Below, piece after piece: positions 45,986-57,976 of a stretch of DNA of 64,000 nt. The notes under the pieces are model-generated. The model saw only the letters and a list, made by a program, of their open reading frames with translations, did not search any database and was not told the DNA's origin. Numbering within the stretch: position 1 is the stretch's first letter; every line of letters starts with the position of its first letter. This stretch comes from Cymodocea nodosa. Taxonomy: Eukaryota; Streptophyta; Magnoliopsida; Alismatales; Cymodoceaceae. Both the position numbers and the translations under genes were made by a program. Location: assembly GCA_036874045.1 (NCBI GenBank), contig CM072343.1, positions 6,034,001 to 6,098,000 on the forward strand, given 5' to 3'.

Positions 45986-47886
45986 TGTTAGGAATTTTGT
46001 TTTGATGATAAATGCTTTATTAAAGTTTATAAATAAGTCTAAATAATATTTTCTAAGTATAATAGTCACGTAATTAAATATTGACAAGTTATCAGAAAGT
46101 TTCATTTAAAATTTCGAATAGTTAACTTTCGGATATTTAAAGTTTTCGGATAGTTAGATTTTCGGATAGTTAAACTTTTGGATAGTTAACGTTTTGATTT
46201 AGTCGAAGAGTTATGTTAAAAACTCATATAGTTAAGTTATCTACATGTGTGTTTTTAATGTTTTAAGTTGTCACGTGTTTTCCATGTGCGTTCGGTAATG
46301 AAAATCAAAGAGTTAGATAACTGTTTGAGTTTTTATACACATGGATAGATAACTGTTCGAGTTTTATAAAATGACTAATGAACAGATAAGTTTTCCTTAT
46401 TCAGTCACATGTTTTGCAGGTACAAAAACTCAAAGAGTTACAGATAAGTGTTCAAGTTTTTATATGACTTAAAGGATAAGTGTTCGACTAAAACGAAGAC
46501 TTAGAAGATATTCTACAAGTCTTTAGGAAGATAAAGTTTCAATGGATCTATGAGTGGAAATCATGAAAATTCAAAATGATAGTGGAGAAAGTGGAAATTT
46601 CAAAATGATAGTGGACATAGTGGAAATTCAAAAGATAGTGGAAATCATGGATAATTAGAATTTGAAATTAGTATGTGGATTATGAATTAAGTGGATGAAT
46701 ATACTAAACGTGAAGTCAGAGTTTGACTACTAATAGAGAGTACGAGCTACATTACAATTAGGATCCCAATCTCAAAAATCAAGTCTAAATATTCAATCCA
46801 GATCCCAAACTGAAAAATCAAGTCTAAATATTCATATCTAGAAAAAATTCTCCATCATCAAAAGAAGTTCAAAATTCCAAGCAATTTTAGAAAAGGAATT
46901 GCAAATGCAAGAAGTCTAGAAATTCGACAATTGGAGAAGAAGAGATATAGAAGCTAAGCAAAAAGAAGGAAAGGAGCTACGTGCATAAATATCAGGTTTT
47001 ATACAATTCGAAATTAGTTTTGAATAAAGACTTCATTTTCTATTTGAATTGTATATTAGACATTATTGTATCAAAATTATCAAGAAGAGAATTGAATTGA
47101 AAAGATATTATAAATTCTTTCTTTAAAGTTTATAAAGAATAGAATTTTATTTACAAGTGTTTTGTGCTATTATTTTATCTATTGGTAATTTTAATTACTA
47201 AAAACACAATTCACCCCTCCTCTTGTAATATAACGATCCTACAACTAGTATCAGAGCATAATTAAGAGCTTTCATTTCTCTATTTAGGAATCGATTTTTC
47301 CTGTCATTTACTTAGCATCATCTATTTAGAATGGATAATACTGAAATCTTAGTTATGATTGAAGGACAGGCCACTAATCGTTCTCTTATGTTCGAAGGTA
47401 GCAATTATGGCTATTGGAAATATAGGATGAAAGTATTCTTTTAGTCAATTGATTTCAAATTATGGCATATAATTAGCAATCCTATAGTGTTAGTTAAGAC
47501 TCCATATGATACTTAGACTTTTGATGAAAATGAGCGAATGACACTGAATGCTAAAGGTTTAAACATCTTGTTTTGTGCTTTATCTCATGATCAATTTAAC
47601 AAAGTTTCTGCATATCAAACTACATATGAGATATGACATGCATTAGAAGTTGCCAACAAAGGTACTAACTAAGTCAAGGAATCTAAGATTAATATGTTAG
47701 TACATAAATATGAGTTTTTAAAATACATGAAAATAAATGTATCTCTGATATGTTTTCCCATTTTTTTGAGATTGTAAATTCATTAAAATCTTTAGGCAAG
47801 AAATTCGAGGAAAAATACTTGGTAAGAAAGATCCTTAGATCTTTAACTAAAATTTGGGCTCAAAAGACAACATCTATTGAAGAGTT
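45986..47886 (+). mobile_element. Copia-3: truncated family-A copia
   Basis: A complete family-A LTR (45986-47243, TGTTAGG...CCTACA, 1258 bp) is followed by a primer site (47246-47257, one mismatch) and the first 555 bases of gag. Similarity to copia-1 stops at about 47886, where sequence belonging to an Athila-type leader begins. The rest of the element is missing. Its LTR is the best reference in the window for the family-A LTR. Confidence 0.9.
47331..47886 (+). pseudogene. Copia-3 gag fragment
   Basis: ATG 47331 opens a frame almost identical to the start of copia-1 gag at 635. In-frame stops appear at several places where copia-1 has Gln or Trp codons (for example after KVFF and after YDT). 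A base is lost near 47718 (GAGTTTTTAAAAT) relative to copia-1. Confidence 0.85.
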
Positions 47887-47887
47887 G

Positions 47888-48860
47888 TATTGATTTGTTA
47901 ACTTCTATTTGTTAGGTGGCACTAGAGAACTTGATTGATCCCCGGCAACGGCGCTAGAAAACTTGTTTGGATTGTGAAAAGTTAAATCTTAAACTTGCTT
48001 ATATTAGTAATTTCTTTTAGAAGTAAACAAACAACCTTTCATACAAATTAGATATTTAATCCAATTTGTATTTTAACTGCAAGTGCACAGTGTATATTGT
48101 ATTTGTGTGCAAGTATAGGTTGATCCCATAGAGAATTGAGTAAGAACTCCGTACTGTTTCATTTTTAACTATGTAATTTATATATTCAGTAAACACTTCG
48201 TTGAGTTATTGCTAACTCAACAGACTAACCTCATGGAATTGAATTAACTCAAAGAAACTATCTTTCCAATTTAATACTGTTGTTTACAAAGGAATTCGAC
48301 CAACCATTGGGTGGTTCCATAGATTGTAAATAACATCAATTAAGCTCTTTAATGTTAGTTAATATTAGATTTATCATTCAGCAACACTAACATTCAGATA
48401 TTTCAAACAGTAACCATTAAAATCTTTAAGTATCAAGAACTAATCAATTTCAATAAACTATAAAACTATTTTCTATTTTCTGAATCAAACAAACATGAAA
48501 CATTTACAATACTAACAATGCTAATATTAATCATGGTACAAAACAAACAATACAACACTTAAATACGAAATGTAAACATAGATAATTTGTTGTTTTTAGT
48601 ATTTTTGTTTTGATATGGTCATGAAAATAGGTGAAAGGTAAAAGTAATCTCTATCGATAGTAAAAATTTCTATCACTACATGTGACGCGATTACACCACT
48701 AAAAACTTAACCACTTACAATACTGCCTCCTCTGCCTATAGAATCATGAGTCCAAAATTGCAAGATGATCTCCTCTTCAACATACTAGCATCAACCCGAA
48801 ACCAATGCTAGAAGCTTTATAATCTCCTAAGATATGAGTGGTTGTCACAGTGTTTATTAA
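47888..48860 (-). mobile_element. Gypsy-3: Athila-type PBS and LTR fragment
   Basis: Minus-strand primer site TAGCGCCGTTGCCGGGG (47940-47956, one mismatch to Asp-tRNA), then an LTR end at 47964. The LTR parallels 28573-29520 of gypsy-1 with lower identity. It ends at about 48840-48860, where sequence of copia-D begins. Only the 3' half of the LTR and about 50 bases of leader remain. Confidence 0.85.
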
Positions 48861-49106
48861 TCATAAGTTAAGTAGTATACAAACCTTTATGATGTTGTAA
48901 AATAGTGTGGTTGATTGTGTCAAAGCTCATAAAAGAACCTTCAACTCTCCGTGGACGTAAGCTATTGCTGAACCACGTAAATCCTGTGTTTTCATTGTGT
49001 TATTTCTTCCTCTTACTATTCACTTCCAATTTTGGTGAGTTAAAAGGTGAGTGTTTCTAAATCATGTCATAGAAAGTTGACTAAATGATCGATTTTATTC
49101 GTAACA
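48861..49106 (+). repeat. Copia-D partial 5' LTR
   Basis: Sequence ending GTAACA directly before a canonical iMet primer site (49109-49120, TGGTATCAGAGC). The left end is unclear because it abuts the gypsy-3 LTR fragment. No other copy lies in the window. Confidence 0.6.
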
Positions 49107-49108
49107 AC

Positions 49109-49120
49109 TGGTATCAGAGC
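49109..49120 (+). other. Primer binding site of copia-D (iMet-tRNA)
   Basis: Exact TGGTATCAGAGC, two bases after the LTR end CA and 23 bases before the gag start codon. Confidence 0.88.
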
Positions 49121-49143
49121 CGAAGGTTTTTCAATTTAATAGA

Positions 49144-49409
49144 ATGGTAGACGATAGAAAGCCTAGGATCGAGAAGTTTGATGGAAAATATTTTGGATAC
49201 TAGAGGTCTCAGATAGAAGACTGTTTGTATCAGAAGGATCTTCATCAACCTCTGTTTGGAAGAAAACCAGAGAAGATGGATCAGGAAGAGTAGGAGTTGC
49301 TGGACAGAAAAGCTCTAGGTCTCGTCAAGTTGTCACTAGCAAGGAATGTTCATTCAAACGTTGCCAAGGAGAAAACAGTGGTTGACTTGATGAAAGCTTT
49401 GTCCAACAT
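49144..49409 (+). pseudogene. Copia-D gag, proximal part
   Basis: The frame from ATG 49144 begins MVDDRKPRIEKFDGKYFGY and is typical of the gag of another Ty1/copia lineage (UBN2-type). Two TAG stops occur where Gln or Trp codons are likely. It is cut at 49409 by copia-2; the frame resumes at 62333 when the AACAT duplication is counted once. Confidence 0.85.
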
Positions 49410-50988
49410 TGTTGAGTATTTTGTTTTGATGATGTGTGCTGAATGAAAATAATCATATTTGCTCAATTACTATTGCTTGTGAAAAGAAATTAAAAATATC
49501 AATTAATATAGAAAAAGCTTACTGATATAAATACTTGTTTGTATTGGATATGAAATTATATTGTTAAATAACTAGTCGTTTCATTGCATTAATTTCTCAT
49601 GTAACTAAAAGTTAAGTTAACGTGTATTTTTTATTGAAAAGCATGATATGTTTTAAAGTTATATCTTCTATATCATGAACAATGTACATTTAAATAACTT
49701 GTTAAGTTAGAGTGTTATTTGTATAGAGGTCACGTGAAAACTCGTTGAGTTAGAGGCTTAAAGGTTAAAATAGGTCACGTGAGAACTCGTTAAGTTAGTG
49801 TTGTATACGTGGTGAAATTATAAGTTATGAATGTTATATTGTATCATGTGAGGTGCACATGTTTAACTCATTAAATTAACATAACTAAACGCGTTGAGTT
49901 GCTATATTGAACACTAAGGCAACGCGTTAGATTAGCATTATAAACTTAAGTTGTTATTTTTGCACATGATAAAATGTTTATTATAAAAACATTTGTTTAT
50001 TACTGGTTTGTTGAGTTATCTGTAACACAATGGAGATGGTTCGTTGAGTTATCGTAACACCACAGAGATGGTTCATTGAGTTAGCGTAACACCACAGACT
50101 TAGTTCGTTGAATTAGCTACAGTACTTGTCACATGAAATGACACATGAGGAACTTGTTAAGTTAGAAACGTTAAGTTAATATCTACTTGTGTTACTCGTT
50201 TAGTTAACATTAAAGTAATGACTTCTTATTACACTTGATGAAAAATTTTGGAAGAGAGTTTATTTTGCAGAAAATTTTACAGAGATCCAAGATTGATGAT
50301 TAAAGAAAATTCAAAATGTAAATATGGGTCAAAACGTGTGTGTTTCGATGAAGGAAAAAGAAAAGACGTGAAGAAGTGGAAAATTGGTAGTGATTAAACG
50401 TGGAGGATATGCATGAAATTAACATACAATATAAAAGGCATAGAGTTCTCGTTGATCAAACTATCCCTACACATCAAACAAAAAATCTTTTTAGGGATCA
50501 AACTATCCCTACACACCAAAAGAAAAATCTTTTCAGGGATCAAAAAACTCTTCGGGGAAAAGCTATTAGTTGGAAGAAAATTCAATGAAGTAGAAAAAGG
50601 TAATATATAAGTCACTAAAGATTTAAAGTATTAGAAGAAAGCAAATTTGGTGAAACAGAGAAAGACAAGATATTTGTCACTGAAGAATTCCTGAAGAAGA
50701 AAAAGAAGAAGAAAGATCTAAAACAAGGAGAAATGTTTTAAATTCTGCAAATTAGTTTTCTCTGTTTGTAGTTATGAAATTGTATAGATGAAACATAGTA
50801 TCGAAATATAATTGCATCTACAATTTCTGAGGAGAATTGAATTGTATATTATAATTGAAACCTTGAATAAAAATGATTTTATGAAAACAGTGTCTCGACT
50901 TATTTTTAAGTATTAAAGTTTCAATTATAATCAGAAAAAGTTGAAAAACACAATTCATCCCTCTCTTGTGTAGCCATATGATCCTACA
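49410..50988 (+). repeat. 5' LTR of copia-2
   Basis: A 1579 bp LTR with TATAAAAGG at 50430-50438, preceded by many GTTAAGTTA/GTTGAGTTA repeats and CACGTG-like motifs. After the TATA box there is a tandem repeat of about 46 bp (CAAACTATCCCTACACA core, 50455-50545). The stretch 49893-50000 is the copia counterpart of an Athila LTR segment. The ORFs at 50394-50615 overlap the TATA box and are not called. Confidence 0.93.
50430..50438 (+). promoter_or_regulatory. TATA box in the copia-2 5' LTR
   Basis: TATAAAAGG, conserved in the solo LTR near 5950 and in the 3' LTR at about 61790. It likely marks the U3/R side of the LTR promoter. Confidence 0.65.
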
Positions 50989-50990
50989 AG

Positions 50991-51002
50991 TGGTATCAAA
51001 GC
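50991..51002 (+). other. Primer binding site of copia-2 (iMet-tRNA)
   Basis: TGGTATCAAAGC, one mismatch to the canonical site, two bases after the LTR end. Confidence 0.9.
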
Positions 51003-51187
51003 ATTGTTAATAATCTTTGATATAAAATCAATACCAACTTATTTAATATCATTGCTTATTCTACCTTCCTTGTTTCTAAACAGAAATTAATATCTAAGCA
51101 TATGTTTAACTTTCTTGATTTAAGGCTCAAATTGTTTTAAAGTTTTAGACTGTTTAAAATCAAATAGGTTGAAAAATCTAAGGTAAG

Positions 51188-53447
51188 ATGGCTACTAGAA
51201 ATGGTAATTTTTCTTTATATGAAGGCCAAAATCTTAATCGTCCTCCTTTATTTGATGGAATACATTTTGAATATTGGAAATATAGGATGACAATTTTTCT
51301 TCAAAGTATAGATCATAAGTTGTGGTTCATGATTTCAAAACCATATACTCTATTATCTACTCCTTATATTACTTGGACAATTATTGAAAAAGAAAATGAA
51401 ACTCTAAATGCTAAGGGCTTAAATATTTTATTTTGTACATTGAGTTATGAACAATTTAGTAAAGTGTCAACATATAAATTTGCTTATGAGGTGTGGCATG
51501 TATTAGAAGTTTCACATGAAGGTACTTCTCAAGTTAAAGAGACTAAGATAAACATGTTGATTCATAAGTATGAACTCTTTAAGACGCATGAAAACGAAAG
51601 TATTTCTAAGATGTTTTCTAGATTCCTTGATATCATAAACTCCTTAAAATGCTTAGGAAAGAATTTTGAGCAGAAGGATTTGGTGAGGAAAATTCTCAGA
51701 TCCCTAAGTTCTAAATGGTTTTAGAAAGTAACATCAATTGAGGAATCACAAGATTTAAATGTTTATACCATAAATGAACTTATAAGAAACTTAATTGCTC
51801 ATGAAGTTAAATTAAATGAATCACTGAGTCAAAACAAACTAAAAATGAAGAAAGAAATAGCCTTTGAAATTAATTTAGATTCTAATATATCTACTAATTC
51901 TGACAAGAATTTGATTTTGCTGACTAGGAAATTCAAAAAAGCATGGAAAGCTAGGAAACAGCAAAGGAACAAAAATGATAAACCCTCAATGTCAAAATCA
52001 CTGAATAACAAAAATTCTTCATCTAGAAAGTATGTATGTTACAACTGTAAGAAATCTGGACATCTTTCTCCAAATTGTCCTATAAGGAAAAATGAAAAGC
52101 ATAGTAGGATAAATCAGAAGAAGACGGGTTGAGAAAACTCAGAAAAAGTTTTACAAGAAAAAAGCTTTGAAAGGCACTTGGGATGACACGTCTGAAGAGT
52201 CTAAATCTAAGGAATCATCATCAAAATCTTCACATTCAGAAGGAGAACCAGAGTTAGAAGACGTTACTCATGTGTGCTTCATGGCAGATGAGTCTGAGGT
52301 AATATTTGATCCTGAAAGTTATTCAGATTTCAACTTTGATGAATTATTATGTGCTTATCATGCATTATTACAAAAACTTAAAGTTTGTAAACTGGAAAAT
52401 AAGAATATTAGAAAATCTTTATCCATTATGGAAGAAGAAAATTGTTTCCTGTCTACTACTTTAGAAAAGTTTAAATGTGGTAATGAAAATCATGCTAGAG
52501 ATTTGCATAAATTTAGATTTAATGAATGTGTCTTGCATGAACAAATACAGAATTCAAATGCTGAAAAATTAAAGATAGAGTCTGAAAATGAAATGTTGAG
52601 AAACAACATAAATGATCTTGAATTAGAGATTGATAAATTAAAAATGAGAGAGCTAGATTTAAATTCTACCATTGAGAAATGGAATTTAAGTCAAACTAAG
52701 TTAGACAAACTAACTAGTACCCTGGCAGTGTCATATAAATTTGACTTAAGATTTGATTATCCTGAATTTTCTGAATCTCAAGCCAATAAAGGATTTATTA
52801 GTTGCAGTTCAAGTAAATCTAAGACTAAAATTCCTTTTATCATGAAACAAGGTAATACGTACATAGAAGTCGGTAATTCAAGGGATGAATCATGTATTAA
52901 TAATATAAATCAATGTGATTTGTCTAAATGTACTTCTAACATGATTATAAATGTTTCTAAAAATCTTGTTTCTTGTTTTGGAAATTCAATTACTAATGTT
53001 TTTAAAATTTCAGACAATTGTAGTAAATTGGAAATTCTGAAACCCGAGCATGTAATTCAAAACACTGGTGTTAGACCAATTACTCATTCTGCATGTTCTT
53101 TATCTGAAAATTTATGTGTAGAAAAAGATTTTGTATATACTGAAAATTCAAATAAAAGTACAAAATCTTGGTATGAACTTACTAAAATGTATGACCATGA
53201 CCAAAATAAATTAACATCTTATAAAAATCAATTTGGTCTTGATTATACTACACTTGAAAACAAAAAGAATGATTATAAGAGCAATAATGCTATATGTAAG
53301 TATGATTCTAATGATAAGTCAATAGTACTTACAACAAATAAGAATGTAAATGATAATGTTAAATTATTTTTAAACAAAAAGAAGAAATATGCGTTTAATG
53401 AACTTGGTCCTCAACAACTTTGGGTACCAAGAAAATTTTTTTCTTAA
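51188..53447 (+). pseudogene. Copia-2 gag (broken)
   Basis: Starts at ATG 51188. The first 178 codons match copia-1 gag, and a TAG lies at 51722-51724 after SKWF. The frame then carries an intact CCHC zinc knuckle at 52037-52078 (CYNCKKSGHLSPNC) and stops at 52130-52132. From 52167 another frame continues (Ser/Glu-rich, then coiled-coil-like from 52380 to 52680) to 53447, ending in a GPQQLWVPRKF motif next to the protease. One frameshift between 52132 and 52167 therefore splits gag. Sirevirus gags are unusually long and coiled-coil-rich, as here. Confidence 0.88.
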
Positions 53448-56439
53448 TTTGTTTTACAAGAGGAAACAACATCAAAATGGATATTGGACAGTAGAGTGTC
53501 AAGCCACATGACCGGACAGAAAAGTCTACTACAAAACTTTACAAATACCATGAATGGAAGTGTAACATTTGGAAACAAAAGCAAGGATAAAATCATAGGT
53601 ATGGGTAATGCTCAAATAACTTCGACTTGTGTTATTCTGAATGTACTATATGTAGAAAACCTAGGATTTAATTTGTTGAGTGTTATAAAACTAACTGAGA
53701 ATGGATATTATGTAGTGTTTGAAGATAATGTATGCAAAATTATTGATAAAAATACAAATAAAATTAAGTTTATTGCTAAAAGAAAAGGTTCTGTATGTAT
53801 TTTATCTTTACCTTCTCGTGTAGTTGATTTAAATTCATGTTTGCTAGCTGAAACTAGTGATGCATATCTGTGGCATAGAAGGATTGGGCATATAAATATG
53901 AAACTGATATTTCAAGTAAGAGAGTCTTAGAACTTATACATATGGATCTATTTGGACCAACAAGAATCATGAGTCTTGGTGGTAAACGGTATGTATTTGT
54001 TTTAGTAGATGACTTCTCTAAATACACTTGGGTATATTTTCTAGCATCTAAGATAGAAGTTTTTGAAAAATTTAATATGTTTTATAATTTTGTTCAAAAT
54101 GAACAAAGTGTCTCTATTCAAAAACTTAGGAGTGATCATGGTACTGAAGTTGATAATGATCAAATGGATAATTATTGTATAGAACATGGCATTGATCATA
54201 GTTTTTCTTTTCCAAGAGCACCATCTCAAAATGGTGTTGTTGAGAGAAAGGATAGATCACTTTAGGAAATGGCCAGAACTATGTTGAATGAACATAAGTT
54301 ACCTCAAAATGTTTGGGCTGAAGTAGTGAATACATCTTGTTATGTTATTAACAGAAGTCACTTAAGACCTCATGTTAATAAAACTCCTTATGAAATTATG
54401 TTTAATAGGGTTCCAAAAATTTCCTATATGAAATCATTTGGGTGCAAGTGTTTTATTCTTAATACTAAGGATAAAATGGATAAATTTCAAGCCAAAGCGG
54501 ATGAAGGAATTTTTGTAGGTTACTCTACTAGAAGTAAAGCCTATAGAGTATATAATAAGACTTCTAGGACTATTGAAGAAACCCTCCATGTAAGCTTTAA
54601 TGAAAATTCTTTTAGAGAATCTCAATCTAAAGCTGATAATGACGATTTGATCAATTTTCCAAAAGAACTAAATATCAATAGAGAGATTGAAGATTTATCT
54701 GAGAAAATCAAAAATATGAACTTAAATGATCAAACTAATGATGAAAGTGATGTACCTTCAGATGTTAATGAGAATATTGAGGAAAATCATAGAAATTGGC
54801 GTTATTCTTCATCACATCTCATCACTCAAGTCATTGGTAATATTAATGAGGGAGTTAAAACTAGAGCTTCAGTAAATTTAAATAGTATGTGTATGTTTAT
54901 TTCTATGGTGGAACCAAAGAATATAGAAGAAGCATTATCTGATGAAAATTGGATAGTGGCAATGCAAGAAGAACTAAATCAATTCATCAGAAATGATGTT
55001 TGGGAATTAGTCTCTCCACCAGAAAATCTATCCATAATAGGTACAAAGTGGATCTTTAGAAACAAAACTAATGAAACTGGTCAAGTTATAAGAAACAAAG
55101 CTAGATTAGTTCCACAAGGATATACACAAGAAGAAGGACTAGATTATGATGAAACATTTACTCCTATGGCTAGGTTAGAAAGTATTAGAATATTATTAGC
55201 TTATGCTTGTTATATAGATTTTAAATTATATCAAATGGATGTAAATAGTGCATTTCTAAATGGGTTAATTAATGAAGAAGTCTATGTAAAACAACCACCT
55301 GGATTTGAAGATATTAAAAATCCTGACTTTGTGTATAAATTGAATAAAGCCTTATATGGTTTGAAGCAAGCACCTAGATCATGGTATGAAAGGTTATCTA
55401 CTTTTTTATTAGAACAAGGTTATATCATGGGAAAAGTAGATCATACTCTATTTATCAAGAGAGATGGTAAAGATCAGATTGTTATTCAAATATATGTGGA
55501 TGATATAATCGTTGGAGCAACTTCTGATAAACTAATAAAGATATTTTCTGAAGAGATGACTAGTCAGTTTGAAATGAGTATGATAGGAGAACTTTCATAT
55601 TTTCTCGAACTTCAAATTAAGCAGATCGATAAAGGTATATTTTTAAATCAAGAAAAATATGTAGATGAAATGCTTAAGAAATTTAATTTAATAATAGAAG
55701 TATTTGAAGAACTCCTATGAATACTTTAAAGTTAGATATTGATGACATAGGAAAATCAATAGATCAAAGAAAATATAGAAGTATGATTGGTTCTTTACTT
55801 CATTTGACTATTAGTAGACCTGATATTATGTTTGTTGTGTGTGTTTGTGCTAGATTTCAATCTAATCTTAAAGAATCACACTCAATTGCAGTTAAAAGAA
55901 TATTTAGATATATACAATGAACTAAAAATTTCAGATTGTATTATTCTAAGGATAGTTCAATAGATCTTATAGGATATGCTGATGCTGATTACGTAGGATC
56001 TAAATCTGATAGGAAGAGTACCAGTGGCACATGTCAATTATTGGGAAATAATTTGGTGTCATGGTTTAGTAAAAAGTAAAACTGTGTAGCACTTTCTACT
56101 ACAGAAGCTGAATATGTTACTGCTACACTATGTTGCACTCAGATTCTGTGGATAAGGCAAACTTTAGAAGATTTTGGATTATCTTATGATTCAACTGAGA
56201 TTTATTGTGACAGTAATTCTGCAATAAATCTTTCTAAAAATCCTGTATTACATTCAAGGGCAAAGCATATAGAGGTTAGACATCATTTTCTAAGAGATAA
56301 CGTAATTAAAGGAAAAATTAAATTAGAATTTGTGTCTAGTAAAACTCAATTAGCTGATATATTTACAAAACCTCTAGACGAAAATACATTCTGCAACATT
56401 AGATTAAATTTGGGTATTTGTAGGCTATGTGATGTGTAA
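53448..56439 (+). pseudogene. Copia-2 pol: protease, integrase, RT, RNase H
   Basis: The protease active site reads Asp-Ser-Arg-Val-Ser (about 53488), with Gly replaced by Arg. The pre-integrase motif WHRRIGH is followed almost directly by VRES: about 130 bases that in copia-1 hold the two zinc-binding Cys are deleted, shifting the frame. The integrase core (53942-54265 and beyond) has MDLFGPTR, LRSDHGTE and GVVERKDRSL. A TAG follows at 54263-54265, the same codon as the TAG in copia-1. RT has QMDVNSAFLNG, LKQAPRSW and YVDD at 55493-55504. A frameshift near 55717 and stops near 55918 and 56080 break RNase H, which ends at TAA 56437-56439. Confidence 0.92.
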
Positions 56440-57976
56440 AATGCTTAAACTCCACAAAAAGATAAATATTATATACTTATTATAAATATCTAAGTAATAT
56501 CTAAACTGCTACTTAAGATACTATGTATTTATTGTAAAATCATAGTAGTATCTTATTGATTTTATGTATTTTGTCAAAATTTATGGTTTTCAAAATTTTA
56601 AGTGGAAGTGTAAATGAAAAACATTAAATACTTTTGATATCTTGAAATTTTGATTAAGTGATTTTCTTTGGATCAATGAAAATACATATGATCATGCATG
56701 AATTTGACTTGATTGATTAAACTTGTAGAATAGTTTATATGTCAATCATCTTAAACTACTAATCAAAAGGATGAGCTTATTGAAACTGATTCATATTTTC
56801 AGTAAAATCATAGACGTAATAATTGTATGAGATTTGTGTTTATTGCATCTATATTAATGAAATACATATATACTGTGCTTAAAATGAAAAAGTGCTTACA
56901 AAGTGAAAATCTTTGAGAGTTTATTGATCAGTTTGATCACGAGCCTTTTGTACTTGAGCAGATAGGTATGTAAGGATTGTTGTCTTGAAAAAGGATTCTT
57001 TAAATCTGGTAACCTAAGATCCTGATCAGATCTGGGATTGTTGATTGAAAGCTCATTACACGGGTACATTAGAAAGCTCTTGTATGATTCAAGCTTTTCA
57101 AACTAACTTTTAAAGAAAATTATCAATATTTACTATTTTGAAAAGAAAAAGTTGTTTCATAAATTATAGATATCTTTGAATCAAATATAGTTTCTACCAA
57201 TATGACTACTGATTAGTTGAATCAAAATTAGTACTTTTGAAATGTTTAGTTGAGAGACATTCTTTTATTCTCCTTAAGTTAATCATATTAAGTTTAAAGG
57301 TATGTTTTGATTCATATACAGTTGGAATTGATTCTTGAAATCATTTATTTGATGAATTCAGGATGACAGAAAGTTTCTAAAAAGAGAATTTAAAGTGTAG
57401 CTATAATTAACATCTATTTTATACAAATATATTTTGTATGTTATTAATTATATTTGAAGTATATTTGTAGGGGGAGGAACTACAATGTCCAAAACAGATT
57501 AATATAATTAAGAATACAAATCTTGGTTAATCTGAATTTAGTCTTCTAAATATCTTGCTGAAATAATTTAATAGACAAACAAACTATTTTAGATTCATAA
57601 AAAGAATATTACAATAGTTTACAATGTTCTCAAGATAATGTTATAAATGTTAAGGTATAGCTTGTGTGGTGTGTTCAGAACGTTTCAGTTGAAAGCATCT
57701 GAAACTTGTTTTTGTAAGTGTACTAATTAGATGTTATGTTATGTAAGGTAACGTGTAAAACTGCCTCTAGACAGCATTTTACTCATTAGGTTAGTTAACT
57801 CAATGAGTAACGATTAAATATTTCGGATACCTTGATTGAATAAACTATATTCAATATTTATTTAAAATCCAAACCCAACTTATACACGTTGAGTTAGTCA
57901 CCTAAAAACCCTATTTAAACACTTATTACACAGGCACTTAGGTTACTCGTAAACTTTATCTGAAAATCTTTCTCAC
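56440..57976 (+). other. Copia-2 spacer between pol and third ORF
   Basis: This is noncoding. From about 56570 to 57480 it is homologous to the gypsy-1 3' noncoding spacer read in element sense (compare 15000 to 13570): shared blocks include TTGATCACGAGCCTTTTGTA, GATCAGATCTGGGATTGTTG and a purine tract GTAGGGGGAGGAAC at 57469-57482. After 57490 the homology is not obvious. Confidence 0.85.

Noticed and set aside
50394..50615. Short ORFs in each family-C LTR (also at 5688-5985 and 61746-61943)
   Set aside because: They overlap the TATA box and a tandem repeat, differ in frame between copies, and are explained by common descent of the LTRs.
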